Assembly: GCA_035771165.1 (NCBI GenBank)
Contig: JAWNZC010000314.1
Span: 2,219,501-2,283,500, forward strand
Reading direction: 5' to 3'
Length of the DNA stretch: 64,000 nt
Origin: Paragorgia papillata
Lineage: Eukaryota > Cnidaria > Anthozoa > Scleralcyonacea > Coralliidae
Shown here: one piece after another, positions 1-11,640 of the stretch
Layout of the letters: every line of letters starts with the position of its first letter
Position numbering within the stretch: position 1 is the first letter of the stretch
Program-made: the position numbers and the translations under genes
The notes under the pieces: generated by a model
Told to the model about the DNA's origin: nothing
Database searches by the model: none
Seen by the model: the letters and a program-made list of their open reading frames with translations, nothing else

Positions 1-36
1 CTCATATACGACTCGAGCTCATGGTATAACTGTTAA
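1..36. repeat. End of a dispersed repeat, cut by window edge
   Basis: These bases match 16694-16733 almost exactly (same ACTCGAGCTCATGG core followed by TATAACTGTTAAATA). The element at 15815-16735 shows the fuller copy. Here it appears to interrupt the left arm of the inverted duplication, so the true outer end of that arm cannot be seen. Confidence 0.7.
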
Positions 37-320
37 ATATACTGTTAGTGGCAAAGCATAATAAATAAATAAATAAATAAATTTTGTGATCTCTACATGA
101 GCTTCAATGTCACAATGTTACTTCCGGTCGGTAATTTAATCAACCAATCACGCATTACGCAATATCCATGTCTCCTGAACCCCAAGAATTTTCGTGCGGC
201 CGTGCTAAGAAAAGTAGGGGGTCTGGGAACGAGAATAAGTACGAGTTTCAAGGAAAATCTCGTACTGAAATAAAGGGCTACTACGAATTTACTACGTCAG
301 TAGGACAGCTGGCTTTCACT

Positions 321-772
321 CTAGGTTCGACGTAGCCTGGTACCCTGGCCCAATTTCAAAAGAAATATAGGCCAGGTAACCAATAATCTCATTCTCGCGT
401 CATCAGGGCTAAATCCACTTATGACGATTGCAGTTTTACTCATAGCCAATGAAAACGCGCGAAAATTTCAACCAATAGGAAAGCAGAAATCTTTAGTGGT
501 TACCTGGCCCATATTCTTTGATTGGGCCAGGGTACCACGCTAGGGTCGACGTAGCCTGGTACCCTGGCCCAATCAAAGAATATGGGCCAGGTAACCACGA
601 AAGACTTCTGCTTTCCTATTGGTTGAAATTTCGCGCGTTTTTAGTAGCTATGAGTAAAATTGCAATCGTCATAAGTGGATTTAGCCCTGATGACGCGAGA
701 ATGAGATTAGTGGTTACCTGGCCCATATTTCTTTTGAAATTGGGCCAGGGTACCAGGCTAGGGTCGACGTAG
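321..772. mobile_element. Two opposed MITE copies with three 15-bp repeats
   Basis: Element 1 (336-539, 204 bp) and element 2 (555-757, 203 bp) are reverse complements of each other. Each starts or ends with CCTGGTACCCTGGCCC. The 15-mer CTAGGGTCGACGTAG occurs before (321-335, one mismatch), between (540-554) and after (758-772). The matching site in the right arm (43187-43201) has a single copy of the 15-mer and no element, so both insertions came after the arm duplication. A 15-bp target duplication is longer than usual for TIR elements. Confidence 0.85.
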
Positions 773-890
773 CTGTGACGTCACATTCACATAAAAAAAT
801 GTATCCAAGATGGCAGACAGAGATTTAAGGTAGCAACTTTGAAAGTGTAATTAATTTAATTCTTTGAAAGTTTTCATGGCGATAATGTAA

Positions 891-1203
891 TATAAATAAG
901 TTTTGTCGTAACACCACGTAAAATATTTATTTGCCAAGCTTTCGGCCTGTTGACTCAGGCCTTCATCAGAGCAATGACAACAAGTTGTTGGCTCACGTCA
1001 CTTATAAACTCAACAACTAACGTAAGAATACAATGGCGTATCACGTTAATGTTATTAATTAAAAAACAAAATCAAGAATGTTCTCCGAATAGGGCACACC
1101 ACGTGCTGTTTAATGGTTGTCCTTCTGTCAACAGTCAACAGGCCGAAAGCTTAGCAAAGAAATATTTTACGTGGTGTTTCCACAAAACGTATTTATATGT
1201 AAT
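891..1203. mobile_element. Palindromic MITE, present in both arms
   Basis: Inverted ends containing CACCACGTAAAATATTT and AGCTTTCGGCCTGTTGACT lie at 905-955 and 1139-1190. The right arm has the same element at about 42335-42660, so it was inserted before the arms were duplicated. No coding capacity is visible. Confidence 0.7.
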
Positions 1204-1384
1204 TAATTTGTTTTATATCAATTTATCTAGCCTAATGACACACAAGAGTGTACTTTTATCTCATTAGTTTGCTTTTTAAAACAATTCTTTTTCCAAGCAC
1301 CTTAATTGCAAATGTTAGTTTACCTTTCAAAAACCATTAATTACAAAAACAATATTTCACAAAACTACCTATAGAAAAAGATAC

Positions 1385-1686
1385 CTGATTGGCTAGCATT
1401 AAAGACATCCCAGTTCTTGTATCGGGGCCTTCTAACTCTTCCCAGGTCAATCCTTTAATATACTTCAGTAAGTCAGCTTTTGTTGTTTTCTCTCCAAATG
1501 TCAGCAACACTTTAGTTTTGCTTTGGGAACTAAAGGTGATTATGCCTATATGTGTTCCTTTCGGACTAATATTTAAATCCTCGTTGTTGATGAGATTCCT
1601 GAAGAAGGCTTTTACTTGCGTATCAAAAGAGGTTTCGCCAATAGATTGTGAATTGTCCCAAATTATCAAGAGATCAATTTTACACT
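1385..1686 (-). CDS. Gene C, exon 2: first half of a vWA domain
   Basis: This 302-base exon encodes the N-terminal half of a von Willebrand A domain in a secreted protein. The MIDAS metal-site motif DNSQS (DxSxS) is intact, and the second-loop threonine is probably within DTRTGMS. The acceptor is TTTTTAG and the donor is CAG/GTATCT. The exon enters in phase 1 (AG|TGT) and leaves in phase 0. It joins the exon at 15333-15417, whose last base G completes a GAG (Glu) codon, giving a continuous frame. The gene continues leftwards out of the window, so its later modules are unseen. The partner exon in gene B (41848-42149) has the same length and phases and about 83% protein identity. No stop or frameshift is present. 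The fold is clear; ligand and role are unknown. Confidence 0.87.
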
Positions 1687-2075
1687 CTAAAAATATTTTC
1701 AAAAACTTTGTGACGATTCATTGTATTTACAAGGTGAATCAGTACCATGTCCGTGGTTTTATATCTGATAAAAAAATCCTCTATTTTTACATAAACTTTA
1801 ACTTTTTTCATTTTCTTGGATTAGACAAGGTAGTTTTTCAAAATTACTACGCCAATGAATTTACTGAGCAAATACGTACTCTCCCTGAGTATGAGACTAC
1901 ACTCACTCTAAACATTCAATTGAATGGTTGGAGAGTGAGTGTAGTCTCATACTCAGTGGGGGTGAGTGGAGACTCATTGAGTGTTAGTGCATAGTCAATC
2001 GAGATATGGTCTGGAAACTCGGCAAACTTCATAGCGCCTATAATGAGCTGTGATTTTATGTTGAACCGTGCCTTA

Positions 2076-2517
2076 AGGCCTGGCCAAACGCTTTCAACAT
2101 TTCATTCAACAATATCGTTCAACATTGTTGAATTCAACATGTCGAAAGCGTTTGGCCACCCCTGTTGAATGATGTTGAACGTTGTTGAATGGTGTTGAAT
2201 GATGTTGAACGAAATTTGAACATGTTCAAATTTTCGTTCAACACGCGTTCAACATTTCTATTGTTCTCAAAATGTTGAAAGGTGTTGAACACATTTGGCC
2301 ACATTTCATTCAACTTTGTTGAACAGAGACATGCGCCATGCGGGATATTGTCGATTCCAGCTTTTGTGGTAGCCCGCATCAATTAATTGTCATTCATGAA
2401 TGTTGAACGATGTTGAATTAATTTGGCACTCGTGCTTTCAACATTATTTAACATCGTTCAACAAATCCCAATGTTGAATGATGTTGAATGCGATGTTGAA
2501 AGCGTTTGGCCAGGCCT
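2076..2517. mobile_element. Harbinger-like MITE with TTA target duplication
   Basis: The 442-bp element begins AGGCCTGGCCAAACGCTTTC and ends with its reverse complement. It is flanked by TTA on both sides (2073-2075 and 2518-2520). The right arm near 40430-40440 has the empty site with one TTA, confirming a 3-bp target duplication as expected for PIF/Harbinger elements. The interior is built from many short GTTGAA/TTCAAC repeats in both orientations. It has no coding capacity. Confidence 0.82.
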
Positions 2518-3429
2518 TTACATCGTGCACATCCTTTGTTTTAGGTTTATTAATATTTAAATAGCACGGTTGAGTGGTTGAACTGAAAAGTTGCTATTGG
2601 ACAATTCAAAAAAATATAATGTGTTCAGTGACCGTACACCGTGCACAAAAATGCATAAAGGCAAACAAAAACATAGACCAAATACTTTAGCTGAGTTTCC
2701 AGACCATATCTCGATTGACTATGGTGAGTGTGAGTGTGAGTGAGCTTTTAATTTTAAAAAAAGTATTCTTAATATGAGTGACAAAAAATGTAAAAAGTTT
2801 ATAATTGTTTCTTTGAAGCTTATTTCAATGATTTGCATGTCAATTAAATTCAAATTCATAGTTTGTGGGTTTGCACCATGTTTTTAATTTTTAATTGTTC
2901 TTAGCTTTCGGTCCGTGAATTCGAACCGTCTCCAGAGCAGTAAAGACCTACATTAAACAGTGGTCCGATTTCACGGGGTCATTGAAACTCAAAACCTTTT
3001 TTAACAGTTCTTTAATTATTTTCGGCAAGATTTTAGTAAGAGGGAAATTGTTTTCATGTCACATACTTTCGGTGAAAAGCGCTCAAAACCTTAGAACTTT
3101 GTAGCGTACCACTCCAAACCTCCTCAATTTAGCATTATTGTGTAGCTTATAGAATCAACAAACTTTTTATGCAGAACATTTGGGAGTTGAGAAATATATA
3201 GTATAAGAAATAGAAAAATCATAATTATGAAGCCACGAATAAAAATGTTGAATCCGCCATATTTGAACGATGCAATATAATATAATATAAATCAACGCAA
3301 AATTTGCTCGTGTTCAAACAATTTCTTTTTGGCGTAGCACTCAAAATCTCTTTATTTTAGCATTATTGTGTAGCTCGTACAGTCAGCAAACTGTTTAAGT
3401 ACACATATGGGGGTTAAGGTCTTCGTTAA

Positions 3430-3965
3430 AGTTTGCAGGGTCATTTCGGTAAAGCGCTCTCAATTCGTCAGAATTTATGCCACGAAAATAAAATAGATAT
3501 CGTTAGAAAGCTATTAATTTGTAGAATACAATATTGTCTTTGATTTTGCGATAAACACAAACCAAAAATAGTTCTGGATTTTTAAATTAAAACCAGAGGG
3601 CTTCACTCTGGGCGACTCAAGTAAAAAGCGTTTTATTTTGTTCAATATTTTTTGCAGTTTAATTCCAAGATAAATTTCGAGCAAAACGGTACGCTGGCAC
3701 CGTTTTGCTGGAAATTTATCTCGGAATAGAAACACGAAAATTTTTTTTGAACAAAATGAAACGCTTTGTTCTTACTGTAAGTCCGCCCCAAGTGAAGCCC
3801 TCTGGTTTTACTTGAAAAATTCGCAACTAGTATTGGCTTGTGTCCATCGCAAAATCAAAGACACCATTGTATTCTACAAATTAAAATAGCTTTCTGACGA
3901 TATCTATTTTATTTTTGTAGCATAAATTCTGACGAATTGAGAGCGCTTTACCGAAATAAGTCTGC
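3430..3965. repeat. Foldback repeat shared by both arms
   Basis: The two ends are inverted copies: CGCTCTCAATTCGTCAGAAT at about 3457 and its complement near 3930. Nested inside are inverted GAGGGCTTCACT and AAAACGGT blocks. The same structure is at 37741-39370 in the right arm, where it is split by later insertions, so it predates the duplication. Confidence 0.65.
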
Positions 3966-4484
3966 AAACCGGCCTTAACTAAGACCTGAAGAAACGGCAA
4001 AAAATAAAAAGAATTAAAAATATATATAATTATGACTGATGTAGATATAATCAGTAGAATTGCTTTTGAGCGTATGTTACGCGGCATTTTTTACCTGGTT
4101 TTACTTCCCTTGGTTCACGGTTATGATCATTCATATAATCGAACGCTAAATGAAAATAAATATTCATAGTTATTTTGAAGAACTGTAAAACTGAAACTTG
4201 CACATATATAGTATAACTAATAACGTAACCAACATAAAATTTTATCTGAAAAGGATGCTCTAGCCACAAATCCTTAGCCTCAGAAACTAGAGTATTTATG
4301 TAACGTTATCAAATTCGTTAAAACTTCATGAAGAAAATTCAAATTCATATTCTGTAAATCGCATACAGATTCCAGGGGCGGATTTAGCGTTAGTCAAATA
4401 AGTCATACGACTAAGGTAAAAAAATCCGCAAGAAAAAATAATTATCGTATCGTTCTTCCCTCAGTCTCGAGATCGCCGAGATAA

Positions 4485-5882
4485 TAACCTGAATGTCAGG
4501 CCTTTATTTGTTCCCGCCTTCCGCTAAACCCGGTAGCGCGGGCAGAGGTGCGGGCGAGCGAGAAGGCGAGAAAAACAAAGGCCTGAGGAAACTCTTAACA
4601 AAACTGTGTCTTCCGCCCACTTTGCTATTTTTAAACATGAACGAGTATGATTGATATGAGTTGTCAAAAGAACAAAGCGTATGTTTTGATCTCATCCCAC
4701 AGAAATATATAGTCTTTCTCCGCGTCTGGTTTTAGTCCAGACCAGTCTAGGTAGACTTGCAATAAATACACGAGCTCGAATTGAAGGCGTTTGTCCATGG
4801 TATCTAGACCCGATCTAGAGAAGAAGTCGAAGAATTGAACCGAGAAATAAGAAACCGAGAAATTTGACAATTTGAGAGTATACATATATATTGATTCAAA
4901 ATTCCACCATAATAAAAGATAAACACGATTTGATAGCCGCCTTGATATAGTTTCGACTAAATTAATAAAATATATAATTTTGTAGCACAGGCTAGAGCGT
5001 TGGAGAAAAGGATCGACTGGATATTGATCGGTTTTATATTAAAAACAAACGCAATAGTTTGGGAATTATTTTTTAAGGTTGATACATAATCATAAACATG
5101 TCTCAACCGTATAAACTCAGTCATCCACATAGTGACTAACTGTTCCGAGATTCCCGTTTTGTAACTTACGGGTCCACTTTAATTTCTGACAACCATTGTT
5201 CAGCACTGCCATAAACAACTTGGACTTTCGCGTCGGCTTCGCCTTCAGTAGCCATCGTCCCTGATCATCGAACGAAGGACCCAAGTAGACTGCTTTTCTC
5301 AAGGTCTCCACCTGCTACAACGAAATTCCTCACCGTGCCATGTTGAAGTCGATGAAGTTCAGAGAACACAAATGGCAATATCTGATATATCAGACTTTTA
5401 CCAAAACCAGTGGGCAAAACAGCAAAGACATCTTGGCTTGTCAACAGCGAGCTTTCGAATGCACGACGTTTGTTCTGGTTTCAAAGACTCATAGCCGAAA
5501 TGTGTCAATGAATTTAACAAAGCGGTTTCGAAAAATCCTCCTATGGTTTGATTTTCCGACATAATAAATGATTAAATGAATGAATTGGTCACAGAAACGT
5601 ACACAATAAACACATTCAAGAAATGGCGATGACCTTGTCACGGTGTGCACCTTGACGGTGCACCTTCGGGCAGTTGTTAATCTGAATGAACCAATCAAAA
5701 TCCTTACTTCAATTAGTCAGCCAATCAGAGCTCCCGTCCATGAGATGGACGTATTCCCCACAGTTTTGTTAAGAGTTTCCTCAGGCCTTTATTTTTCTCG
5801 CCTTCTCGCTCGCCCGCACCTCTGCCCGCGCTACCGGGTTTAGCGGAAGGCGGGAACAAATAAAGGCCTGACATTCAGGTTA
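4485..5882. mobile_element. MULE-like foldback element with 9-bp TSD
   Basis: Terminal inverted repeats of about 130 bp (4485-4613 and 5752-5882) begin TAACCTGAATGTCAGGCC and contain GC-rich AGCGCGGGCAGAGGTGCGGG. The element is bracketed by CCGAGATAA at 4476-4484 and 5883-5891. Long TIRs plus a 9-bp target duplication match Mutator-like elements. No MURA-type transposase is visible; instead it carries a RecQ-helicase fragment on the minus strand. It is nested in the hAT-like element at 4373-9044. Confidence 0.75.
5115..5562 (-). pseudogene. RecQ-type helicase N-terminal fragment
   Basis: Reading from ATG at 5562, the protein has a Q-motif-like start (FGYESLKPEQ) followed, one base out of frame, by DVFAVLPTGFGKSLIYQ. 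The latter is a helicase motif I (Walker A, GKS) in RecQ style. A further segment in another frame reads VVYGSAEQWLSE. At least two frameshifts separate these blocks, and nothing downstream of the first RecA-like lobe is present. The fragment sits wholly between the TIRs of 4485-5882. It is therefore either a captured host gene piece or the remnant of a helicase the element once carried. It is not functional as read. Confidence 0.65.
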
Positions 5883-5944
5883 CCGAGATAATCGATTAGG
5901 TGAGACCGCCGACGACCGGCATGTTAACCCGCGTCGCGCGGTTT

Positions 5945-6200
5945 ACTTTGTTCTTTCTCGACGGATTTGAGCCTATTGTGTCAGCCGCTGTGATTGGTTG
6001 AATTCATAAATTAGCCTTTATAACGATCTGTGATTGGTTTGCCGGGTGTTCGCCGGATTTCTTTGTCTTTCTCGACGGATTTGGACCTCTTGTATCACCC
6101 TTTCTGATTGGCTTAATTTTTCAATAGCTCTTTATGAAGAGCACGGATTGGTTTAGCGGCGTTTCACTTTGTAGTTCTCGACTGATTTGTGGACTGATCA
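5945..6200 (+). promoter_or_regulatory. Tandem ~112-bp modules with inverted CCAAT boxes
   Basis: Two and a half imperfect modules each start with TTTCTCGACGGATTT (5954, 6068; degenerate at 6174). Each complete module contains two GATTGG sequences, inverted CCAAT boxes (5992, 6032, 6105, 6146). They lie just upstream of the ORF starting at 6278. The arrangement resembles an NF-Y-type promoter, presumably of the host hAT-like element. Confidence 0.4.
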
Positions 6201-6277
6201 GTGGCGATTCTGACTAACTTGGGCTAGTCTGGTCGTATATTTACTACAAGGCACAAGCGGATTCTTTCGTTTCGAAC

Positions 6278-6475
6278 ATGGCTTTGCCTAATACAAACGT
6301 GATAGATCTTGATGTATTCGCTTTGAAGGACAACGACGAGATTGTGTTGCGAGAAATTTATAAAACGGGAAGTTTAATACCGTCGACTCGAGGGTCAACA
6401 AGCGAAGGATGCTTTGCGCAAAGCCGAGCATTTTACCAAGATTGGCAAGATGCTTCAAAGGAATTTTGGCACTGA
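6278..6475 (+). CDS. Unrecognised 65-residue ORF inside hAT-like element
   Basis: The ORF starts at ATG in the context AACATGG and encodes a hydrophilic, acidic protein (MALPNTNVIDLDVFALKDND onward) ending at TGA. It lies about 90 bases downstream of the CCAAT-rich modules and no family was recognised. It could be a first exon or the accessory protein of the element. A possible continuation, near 6650-6680, reads KKKPRAALSS, but no convincing splice pair was found. Support is the promoter-like context and composition only. Confidence 0.3.
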   Translation: MALPNTNVIDLDVFALKDNDEIVLREIYKTGSLIPSTRGSTSEGCFAQSRAFYQDWQDASKEFWH

Positions 6476-7593
6476 GATATACTTTATTTTTATTTTTATT
6501 TACAAAATATTTATACAGGATAGTCATTTCAGTGAGTACACTGTTTTCCAAATGAGTCCTGTTAAAATATGAAAATATGTAAAAGTTTAGATGACTATAT
6601 CGGGATATATACGTGGTAATATACGTGGTAATATACGCCAACAATGACAAGAAGAAACCTCGTGCTGCTCTCTCAAGTAAGCAGATTTTTCTCCCTTAAT
6701 TATTTTGTAGTTATTTATAAATATTAAATACGACAATAACAACATTCGCCACGATTGAGACCACATGGCATGTCTTCAAATGAAAGGTGACCTTTATTAT
6801 TGTTAGAATCTTATTTATTAATATATTTCTAGCTGTCCTTTCTTTCCTAGTCTTAATATCTACGTGTTTGTAGCGCAAGTAGCTCAAATTCATGCAGGGT
6901 TTTCCCTTCTAATTCTTGTATTTGTTAATGGTTTGAAAACTTAATTGAAACATTTCATCACCGTATTTATATTAATGTGCTTTTGAGACTAGCATTGTAG
7001 CAAAGAGTAGCAAAGAACTGAAATACAAGCTAAAGGATTTTGTCAAGATTGGATAATGTAGACTACTTCATAAATTCATGAAGTAGATAGTGAGGTCTGG
7101 CAATCATAATCATGTTATTTTATGTGAGAGGCCATACTGTAGTTAGGGCCTGTTTGGTTTTCAAGCAGGGTTTGAATTAACGGTGTGCAATGTGCAATTT
7201 GCACATCGTTTTGGCCCAAATAGTGAAAATTGCATGTCACTTTTCAAAACGATGTGCAAAAAAAAATCAGACTTGGGACTAATGAACATCCGTCCACGTT
7301 TACAGGTAATGCAATGCCAATCTGTTGGTACAGGTACAGGTATTATGATTTTATGAAAAACGCTTTCGCTTTGCTCTATAGCAGCGTGTTCGCGAATCTT
7401 TGAAAAGAAAAAATTTGTTTTTTTATCTCAATGCTGAATGCTCAACACAAATACGACCAGACAGCAGACTGGTAGGTGTTATATTTTTAGCCGCCATGAC
7501 AGGTGTAGAATCTTTTAGCTTTTCCATATTTGGCTTTAGTGCTTTTGTTTTGCTTTTCGAAAAGCTGTTCAATCGAAATCGCTTTCTTTACTT

Positions 7594-7848
7594 ATGGCTT
7601 CTTTATCGAAAGGCTGTACCAGCAACGTAAACACCGTTGAGAAATGGAAAGAAACATTACATGCCGACGGTGATGGCAAAGTGGTGCATTCATTCCGTTG
7701 CAAAGTTTTCACAATGAAAGAAAACAGAATTACCTCCGCGAAAAACTTCTCACGCACATTTATAATTGGTTGAGCAATTGTAAAGAAGAACTCCGTAGTA
7801 AATCACATGAATTCGGATCAGCATAGGATGGATTGGCGGTATGGTCAA
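7594..7848 (+). pseudogene. hAT transposase N-terminal zinc-finger fragment
   Basis: From ATG at 7594 the frame encodes a segment resembling the atypical BED/TTF-type finger of ZNF862-like hAT transposases. Key blocks are TVEKWKETL, VVHSFRCKVFT (one of the cysteine pair is replaced by Phe-Thr), ENRITSAKNFSRTFI and, after an in-frame TGA at 7771-7773, NSVVNHMNSDQHRM with the His pair. The stop and a later frame change show decay. The termini at 4373 and 9044 fit the same superfamily. The dimerisation and catalytic domains are absent. Confidence 0.6.
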
Positions 7849-8179
7849 AAGAAGCGCAGAATTGGCTTTGGAGGCATGTTTACCACGAGAAACGAAAGAA
7901 GAAAAACAACGACACGTCCGACGCAGCGCGCCGACACGCGATTAGCTAAAATGCATTCAAAGTTACTTAATGTCATGTTTATAAACATATTTATTAAAAA
8001 TAGATTACAAATAACGTTTTAAGACTATTAAATTATCGCAGTTTGACTGAGTAGTTAAGATTATGACAGAGCTATTATATTTTTATCCTAACCATAGTTA
8101 ATGATTTAACACTCGTTCCAGAACCACATATTTTCGAAAAATTGTTGCACGTCGTTTTTTCTCAACTAATTCGAACCCT

Positions 8180-8517
8180 GTTTTCAAGGTAGGGTTACCC
8201 CTACCCTGGGTCAAAGTTATCACCCTGCTGCTTGGGTCAACTCCATTAGATGTGGTTACCAAGCACTAATGACAAGAAGCCTGGTACAAGTAAAAAGTTG
8301 TCCTGGGTAGGTGAGTTTAATAACCCTACCAGCTACTAGGGTAACCCTAGTGTGGTGATAGGGCTATCCTAGCACCCGGGTTACCCTAGTGTCCTTGTAA
8401 ATACAACAAACAAAAAAAAACCAGGAAATGTATGAGAGCTACATGTAGGGTAACCAGCGTGCTAGAGTAACCCAGTGGTGGCTAGGGTAACCCTACCTCC
8501 TTGTAAACAAGCCCTTA
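8180..8517. mobile_element. Palindromic MITE with AGGTAGGGTTACCC ends
   Basis: TTTTCAAGGTAGGGTTACCC at about 8182 is inverted at about 8485-8506 (GGGTAACCCTACCTCCTTGT). Several CTACCC/GGGTAG blocks are repeated inside. No ORF is present. It lies in the right part of the hAT-like element. Confidence 0.5.
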
Positions 8518-10254
8518 GTATAGAGAGAGACTGAGTCAGGCCTACAATGTTTTTTAATTTGACATTAGTATTTAAATGTTTTAGGTCTGAGGCATCTGGG
8601 AATTGCCTATACAGCTCTGTTTTGAACTCCTGCATAGAGTGAAATGGTCCAACCTGCAGTATGGTTATCAGTTACATATAAAATATTTAAAGCCATGAAT
8701 CAGACTTATTAAATATTTGAAGTAGATGTATTGTATCTGTTGTTTATTTCTTGGTTAAAATAATTAAATCTGCTATTTCAATTACTGTAACATATAAATT
8801 GTAAAATTGTTTCTCAAATGAAATATAAAAATGAAACAATTTCCATTTGGACAAAATAATTTTTGGACATGATGGTACTTAGAAAATGCAAATTTTCCTG
8901 ACTGTAGTCCCCTCAGAATGCAAAAAAAGTATTTCAGACCCAAAATTTAAAAAGTTTCTGGGGAGCATGACCCCCCACCCCCCCATTCCCCCTAGAACCC
9001 AAATAGTTTGGACTAAGGTGACAAAAATCCTAGATCCGCCCCTGGATTCGTTCTGATTTACATCAGTTTTTTCCTCAATTTACTTAGCTAAAATCATTCC
9101 AACTTGAAAAATAGTTCGATGGCTATTTAGATGCGTCCGTTCAGGATAAGTATACGATAAAGCATTCGCAGCCGATCTGCATCTGATTTACTACGGCTCG
9201 CTTGCAGCTCGCCTTGTAAGGGATTGATTAGGATCTCACTGTGGATTTGAAACTCGCGTAAACTAAATGTACAAAGAAGAATTGGTTTAGTTTAGATGTA
9301 AACTAACCCTAACGTTGATTAAAATCTTTTTTTGTGGCCGAGGAAAGAATTTCGTGACACGGGCCAGCCCGGTTAACCGGGCTAGCCCGGCTCATGTAAA
9401 CAGCCCCTAAATCAGATACAGATCGCTGCTCATGTAAGGTTTACAGTTGAAATATGTGCATGTCCTTGTATTGATGTTTGCAATCAATCCCTTGAGATTT
9501 AGGAGACAAGGATACGGCGGCCATGTTGGTGGAAAACATACTTCAAATACATGCAATAGCTGCATGCTAATTATAATGAGATTCGTTTGTTAAAGTTCCT
9601 CCAACATGGCCTCTATGACGTCAAGTGCAAACAAAGAATAACTAAACAGAAACTCGCCTGAGAAACACAGAATGACATAACAAAGCAAAATTGGCTTCGT
9701 TTTTCTCACAGCACAGCAAACAGGATATTCTATAATTATTTTTTGCAAGAAAGATTTTCGTGACATAAAAATATATAGACCCTTTTTGCTGCCGACCGAA
9801 GGGAGGCAGCACACTAATCTTGACTTGGGTTAGCTGTGTCTTGTGCCCAGATCTCTTGGCCGAGCTATGTATTGTTGAGCTGCAGATAAACCTTGATTTT
9901 AGTGAGTAGAAACATTTATCTTGTTTAAAAATTCTATATTTTGGTAAGAGATTTTACGGTTGTGTTCTTGTATCTTGGCCAGTCTTGACTCTTGAGGAAA
10001 GCAGTGCTCTTTCATGAGTTTATAGTGGAACTCGACGACAGTATCAGCAGTTGACAGTGTGTTTTATTTGCAAGGAAACAATATGTACATAAATGCTTTT
10101 GAGAATGATATCATTACGCGTGACGGATTTCTCTTGCTGAGCCATTTACCGACTATTGTTCTAGGCATCAACATTATGTCGTCTCATAAATAATAAAATT
10201 TGGACTGTCCAGCCTCCTGCACAGGCAACTTTGTTGGCTCTTATTGGGAAGAGG

Positions 10255-10965
10255 TGAAAAAAACTTGGGTAGAGTGGGCAAACTTGGGTGGTGTGGGCAA
10301 ACTTGGATGGAGTGGGCAAACTCGGGTGGAGTGGGAAAATTTGTGTGGAGTGGGCAAACTCGGGTGGAATCTGGTAAACTCAGGTGGAGTGGGCATACTG
10401 GGCCAGGGGGGAGAAAACTCTGGTAGATTGGGCAAACTCTGGTGGAGTTGTAAAACTCGGGTGGAGTGGGAAAACTCGGGGTAGTGGGCAAACTCGGGTC
10501 GAGTGGGCAAACTTGGGTGGAATGGGTATACTCAGGTGGTGGGGGAACTCTGGTAGGTTGGGAAATCTCTAGTGGATTGGGCAAAGTCGGGTGGTGTGGG
10601 CAAACTTGGATGGAGTGGGCATACTCATTACTCAGGTCGGGGGGGAAACTTGGGTAGATTGGGCAAACTCTGGTGGATTGGGCAAACTCGGGTGGAGTAT
10701 GCAAACTTGGGTGGAGTGGGCAAATTCAGCTGTAGTGGGCAAACTTGGGTGGAGTGGGCGGTGGGGAACTTTGGTAGGTTGGGAAAACTGGTGGATTGGG
10801 CAAAGTCGGGTGGTGTGGGCAAACCTGGGTAGAGTGGGCATACTCAAGTCGGGGGGGGGGACTTGGGTAGATTGGGCAAACTCTGGTGGATTGGGCAAAC
10901 TCGGGTGGAGTGGGCAAACTTGGGTGGAGTGGGCAAACTCAGCTGTAGTGGGCAATTGGGGGATG
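10255..10965. repeat. 19-bp minisatellite, about 37 copies
   Basis: Successive units of the form CTTGGGTGGAGTGGGCAAA are spaced exactly 19 bases (10264, 10283, 10302 and onward), with the sequence drifting between copies. All six frames look open through the array because 19 is not a multiple of 3 and the unit has few stop triplets. The apparent Pro- or Gly/Trp-rich proteins are artefacts. The array is absent from the right arm. Confidence 0.9.
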
Positions 10966-11344
10966 TTACGTTGGCCACAAACTGCACAAAGTTGCCTGCA
11001 GAGTATGCTAAAGGTTTTCGTCCCATTTGAGGAAGCACTTCACTTGCGATTATAGTAACTTCTAGTAATAAGTATAGACTATAGAAAAGTAATTTTTACC
11101 CTATGAGGTCAGTATCTTTTCAATTTCGTTTATTGTCTTAGCTTTTGTATGTTTTCAATAGAATTCAAAAATCAAAAACGCTGAAAATGACGTCAACGGC
11201 GGAAAATGACGTACTCTGCACTATGTCTATAACCCTTTGACGTTCAGGGGTCGTTCATATGAGGTGGGCGGGCTGATTTTATGTCACGAAAATTTTATTA
11301 CGACTATTTGGGAAATGCAAAATCACATAAAGCCATCGGCGAAT

Positions 11345-11640
11345 TAAGGGCGGGGCCACCGGGGCCTGGGCCCCGGGCCCCTCACATTTGGGGCCCCCCA
11401 CATTTTGGAGTATTTTATTTAACAACCCAATTAATACTAAGTTACTAACATTTATTGATTTTAACATAAGTCATTTGTTATTTTTCCCTTTTCTCTCATA
11501 TATAAAGGGTTCTTTGGTGAACACCAGTGATTCAGTGTCTTTATTTTATTATATTGTAATTTGTAAGACCAATTGGAATTGGAAAAGGGCCCCCACAAAA
11601 ATGTGGCCCCTGACCCCCCACATTCTTAGTCCGGCCCTGC
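11345..11640. mobile_element. GGGCC-rich MITE
   Basis: The left end is GGGCGGGGCCACCGGGGCC and the right end reads CCCCACATTCTTAGTCCGGC followed by CCTGC. Inner blocks CACATTTTGG and CACAAAAATGTGGCCCC are roughly inverted. The sequence interrupts the left arm between segments that are contiguous in the right arm near 36480-36500. Confidence 0.5.

Larger units (their letters stand above)
4373..9044 (+). mobile_element. hAT-like DNA transposon, decayed
   Basis: The termini are CAGGGGCGGATTTAG (4373-4387) and its near complement CTAGATCCGCCCCTG (9030-9044). This terminal pattern is common in hAT elements. A 5-bp direct repeat GATTC lies outside each end (4368-4372 and 9045-9049), fitting the 5-bp-TSD hAT group. 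Inside are a broken BED-like zinc-finger segment (7594-7848), a small ORF with a CCAAT-rich upstream region (6278-6475), and a nested foldback element (4485-5882). No full catalytic transposase is present. The right arm lacks the whole block. Confidence 0.65.

Noticed and set aside
1389..1994. 201-codon open frame on the plus strand
   Set aside because: It is the antisense shadow of the gene C vWA exon, which has the domain motifs and splice sites on the minus strand.
10174..11055. Long overlapping open frames with Pro/His or Gly/Trp-rich repeats on both strands
   Set aside because: They are translations of the 19-bp minisatellite; all frames are open because of its composition.
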